Source: Dyadobacter sp. CY323 (lineage in GTDB: Bacteria > Bacteroidota > Bacteroidia > Cytophagales > Spirosomataceae). From it: a DNA stretch of 64,000 nucleotides. Under the pieces are notes generated by a model. The model ran no database searches. It was not told where the DNA came from and saw only the letters and a program-made list of their open reading frames with translations. Made by a program: the position numbers and the translations under genes. Below, one piece after another: positions 61,943 through 64,000 of this stretch (within the stretch, counting starts at the first letter, position 1; each line of letters starts with the position of its first letter). Location: positions 62,001 through 126,000 of the forward strand of contig NZ_JAJUXH010000023.1 of NCBI RefSeq assembly GCF_021390245.1, given 5' to 3'.

Positions 61943-64000
61943 CTACTCACTCTTAAGCGACTTTACGGGATTCATCAACGCGGCTTTGATGCTTTGGAAA
62001 CTGACTGTTGTAAAGGCAATTACTGTCGCCATGAATGCGCCCGCGGCGAACATCCACCAACTGATGCTGATTTTGTATTCGAAATCCTGCAGCCATTTAT
62101 CCATCACATACCAGGCGACCGGTGACGCGATTACGACGGCGATAAATACCAGGATTAAAAATTCTTTGGAAAGCAAGCCTACAATACCAGCGACCGACGC
62201 CCCGAGCACTTTTCTGACACCGATCTCTTTCATACGCTGCTGCGCCATAAACGTGGCCAGACCAAACAATCCGAGGCAGGCGATGAAGATCGAAAGTCCG
62301 GCAAAAATCTGGTATAAGAGGCTCAACTGTTTTTCCTGTTTGTAAAATTCTTCAATGCTTTCATCGAAAAACTTCCCCTGAAATGCGACCTCAGGAAAGA
62401 TCTTTGCATATGCTTTTTCAATGGTTTCAACAGCTTTGGTCAAATTACCGGTGCGGATCTTGATCCCTCCCTTCCAGTAAAATTCCGGCATTGGTGCAAG
62501 CATCATGGGTTTGGCCTCGTCGCGCGCAGAATTAGCCTTAAAATCCTTGACAACGCCGACGATCGGCTGCCATTTCCCGCGACCAAGCTGGATATTCATA
62601 CCAATCGCATCCTGCGGGTTTTTCACCCCCACCTTTGCAAGAAGAGTTTCATTTACTATGCACGAACCGATCGAGTCGCCTTTTGCGTACCCTTTTCCTG
62701 CGACGAATTGCAAGCCATAAGTTTTCAAATAATCCTCATCGGCGAATTTGTAGAAAATCTGAAAATCTTCATCCTTACCCCGGTTTCCAAATGCAAAATT
62801 CCCCGACCAGTTATCGTCGGAAGATGGGACATCGGAAGAAAAACTGACGGACTGAATGTCGGGATTGCTGATCAGTTCATTTTTAAATGCTTGTAGACGG
62901 CTGTTATATGCATCGTCGAGCGCGACGGTATAGACGCCTTCCTTTACAAAACCAAGATCCAGGTCTCTCACGAAATTCATTTGCGTGATCGTCACAATAG
63001 TGCCTACCACCAGGATCTGCGAAACGCCAAACTGCACGATAATCAGCAGTTTTTGTAGAGAAACCCCACCGAGCGAGCGGGTACCAACCTTACTTTTGAT
63101 CGCCTCGATCGGCTGAAAACCAGACATAACCACGGCTGGATAAAACCCGGCAATGAAGCTGACCAACAGTGCGAGTGCCAGCACAAAAAGCCACAAACCC
63201 GGATTACTCACAACCGGCAGCCCGGCCGGAACTTCGGAAATGCGACCGAGCAGCGGCATGCACAACATGGCCATAACCACTCCCAGTGTAACCGAAAACG
63301 TAACAATCAGGAATGTTTCGCTTAAAAACTGGCGCATGAGTTCCCTCCGGCTGCTTCCCAGCACTTTTCGCACGCCTACTTCTTTCGAGCGGCGCGCAGA
63401 CTGCACGGTGGCCAGGTTAATGAAGTTGATACACGCCATCGAAATGATCAGAATTCCGATCACGACCAGGGTCCAGAGTACATTTTTGCTGATCGTGTGA
63501 TCGGAGTAGTTGCTGAGCTTGCTATCAAAATGCAATTCGGATAACGGGCTGAGAAACTGGGAGATTTTAGCGTTGTTACTTTTGTCTTTATAATGTTTGT
63601 CAATAAACTTAACAAACTGATCTTCAATAGATTTAACCGAGACCTTTTCTGGTAAGAGAATAAAAAGCTGATCGTTGCTGCTGGTGCCACCCCAGCTGTC
63701 GAAACCACCCCAGCCAAATGCAAGCGGCTGTTTCCGTTTTGATTCGTATGAAATAACAATATCGGTCGGAAAATCCGTATTCAAGGGCGGATTTGCCAGG
63801 ATACCACCCACTTTCATGAGGGTTTTGTTATTGATCTTCACATACTGACCCACCGCATTTTGCCAGTTGCCGAAGTATTTCTCCGCTTTTCTCTGAGAAA
63901 GCACGATGACATTTGGTTCGGCCAGCACGGTTTTAGAACCCATTAACCAGGCAAAATCAAACAAATCGAAAAATTCGGGAACGGTAACTAAGCCCTCGTT
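61943..64000 (-). CDS. ABC-type permease P11 of the array, partial (non-WHL type; 5' end outside window)
   Basis: The frame stays open to the right edge, giving about 685 residues; the start lies beyond 64000. A TTG at 63964 should not be taken as a start because the homologous sequence (VPEFFDLFDFAWLM) continues upstream. The visible part has the end of the first periplasmic domain (FLSPLSELHFDSKLSNY), the first coupling motif KEVGVRKVLG, preceded by TVQSARRS, and the second, KEIGVRKVLG. It ends NPVKSLKSE. By eye it is most similar to P3 in the first domain. Confidence 0.87.
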   Translation of the reverse strand, partial: NEGLVTVPEFFDLFDFAWLMGSKTVLAEPNVIVLSQRKAEKYFGNWQNAVGQYVKINNKTLMKVGGILANPPLNTDFPTDIVISYESKRKQPLAFGWGGFDSWGGTSSNDQLFILLPEKVSVKSIEDQFVKFIDKHYKDKSNNAKISQFLSPLSELHFDSKLSNYSDHTISKNVLWTLVVIGILIISMACINFINLATVQSARRSKEVGVRKVLGSSRRELMRQFLSETFLIVTFSVTLGVVMAMLCMPLLGRISEVPAGLPVVSNPGLWLFVLALALLVSFIAGFYPAVVMSGFQPIEAIKSKVGTRSLGGVSLQKLLIIVQFGVSQILVVGTIVTITQMNFVRDLDLGFVKEGVYTVALDDAYNSRLQAFKNELISNPDIQSVSFSSDVPSSDDNWSGNFAFGNRGKDEDFQIFYKFADEDYLKTYGLQFVAGKGYAKGDSIGSCIVNETLLAKVGVKNPQDAIGMNIQLGRGKWQPIVGVVKDFKANSARDEAKPMMLAPMPEFYWKGGIKIRTGNLTKAVETIEKAYAKIFPEVAFQGKFFDESIEEFYKQEKQLSLLYQIFAGLSIFIACLGLFGLATFMAQQRMKEIGVRKVLGASVAGIVGLLSKEFLILVFIAVVIASPVAWYVMDKWLQDFEYKISISWWMFAAGAFMATVIAFTTVSFQSIKAALMNPVKSLKSE

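Noticed and set aside
61943..63964. A shorter complete permease starting at 63964
   Set aside because: The codon there is TTG and homologous permease sequence continues to the window edge; it is a partial gene.

Overview
The window looks like chromosomal DNA of a Cytophagales bacterium (Bacteroidota), most like Dyadobacter or a close relative. This is inferred from several signs: a type IX secretion (T9SS) C-terminal sorting domain, a Bacteroidota-type promoter (TTG, 20-base spacer, TATCTTTG) ahead of rplU, A-rich leaders instead of strong Shine-Dalgarno sites, DUF2911, DUF1361 and DUF4097 proteins, and a long array of ~800-residue FtsX/MacB-like permeases of the kind expanded in Dyadobacter genomes. 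No rRNA, tRNA, CRISPR array, phage or insertion sequence was seen.

Bases 1-33.6 kb are ordinary mixed chromosome. They hold the end of an outer-membrane protein gene, an SGNH lipoprotein, an FGGY sugar kinase, recG, DUF2911, a membrane protein/winged-helix regulator pair, a dgkA-DUF1361 pair, an SMP-30-like protein and a redoxin. Next come rplU-rpmA, an Nfu iron-sulfur scaffold gene, and a two-gene operon pairing a helical protein carrying a DVDDTA motif with a ferredoxin-reductase-type oxidoreductase. After a LacI-type regulator and an M1 peptidase come a LolC/E-type permease with rbfA, a polytopic membrane protein, rpiB, a LOG-family nucleosidase, a helix-hairpin-helix membrane protein, a DUF4097 protein, a GH1 beta-glucosidase with a small lipoprotein, an 813-residue four-repeat T9SS cargo protein, an ECF sigma factor, a DUF885 lipoprotein and a GNAT acetyltransferase. 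Just after the GNAT gene lies a 54-codon remnant of a secreted-protein gene that runs into a terminator.

From 33.6 kb to the right edge the window is a tandem array of eleven paralogous permeases (about 790-810 residues each, the last running off the edge), all on the minus strand. It is interrupted only by a Wzi-like outer-membrane protein gene (same strand) and one plus-strand outer-membrane-type protein gene. Every permease has two FtsX-type membrane halves, and each half keeps the cytoplasmic K-E-V/I-G-x-R/K-K motif. No ABC ATPase or membrane-fusion protein gene lies in the window, so ATPases would have to act from elsewhere. A WHL signature in the first periplasmic domain marks five of the eleven; between 33.6 and 55.4 kb, members with and without it strictly alternate.

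The most unusual feature is in the gaps between permease genes. Most carry a long imperfect inverted repeat whose arms are built of short tandem units. The unit differs by site: GCTGTTA heptamers, GTGAGAT-like units, GCTGTCG, or homopurine/homopyrimidine tracts. One arm touches the stop codon of the upstream gene and the other sits just before the start codon of the next. A structurally similar element made of a TCATTTGTTG-like decamer lies between the convergent LacI-type and M1 peptidase genes. Two perfect six-copy heptamer arrays in opposite orientation flank the permease at 42.8-45.2 kb. These elements, together with the ATPase-less array, are the best candidates for something undescribed.
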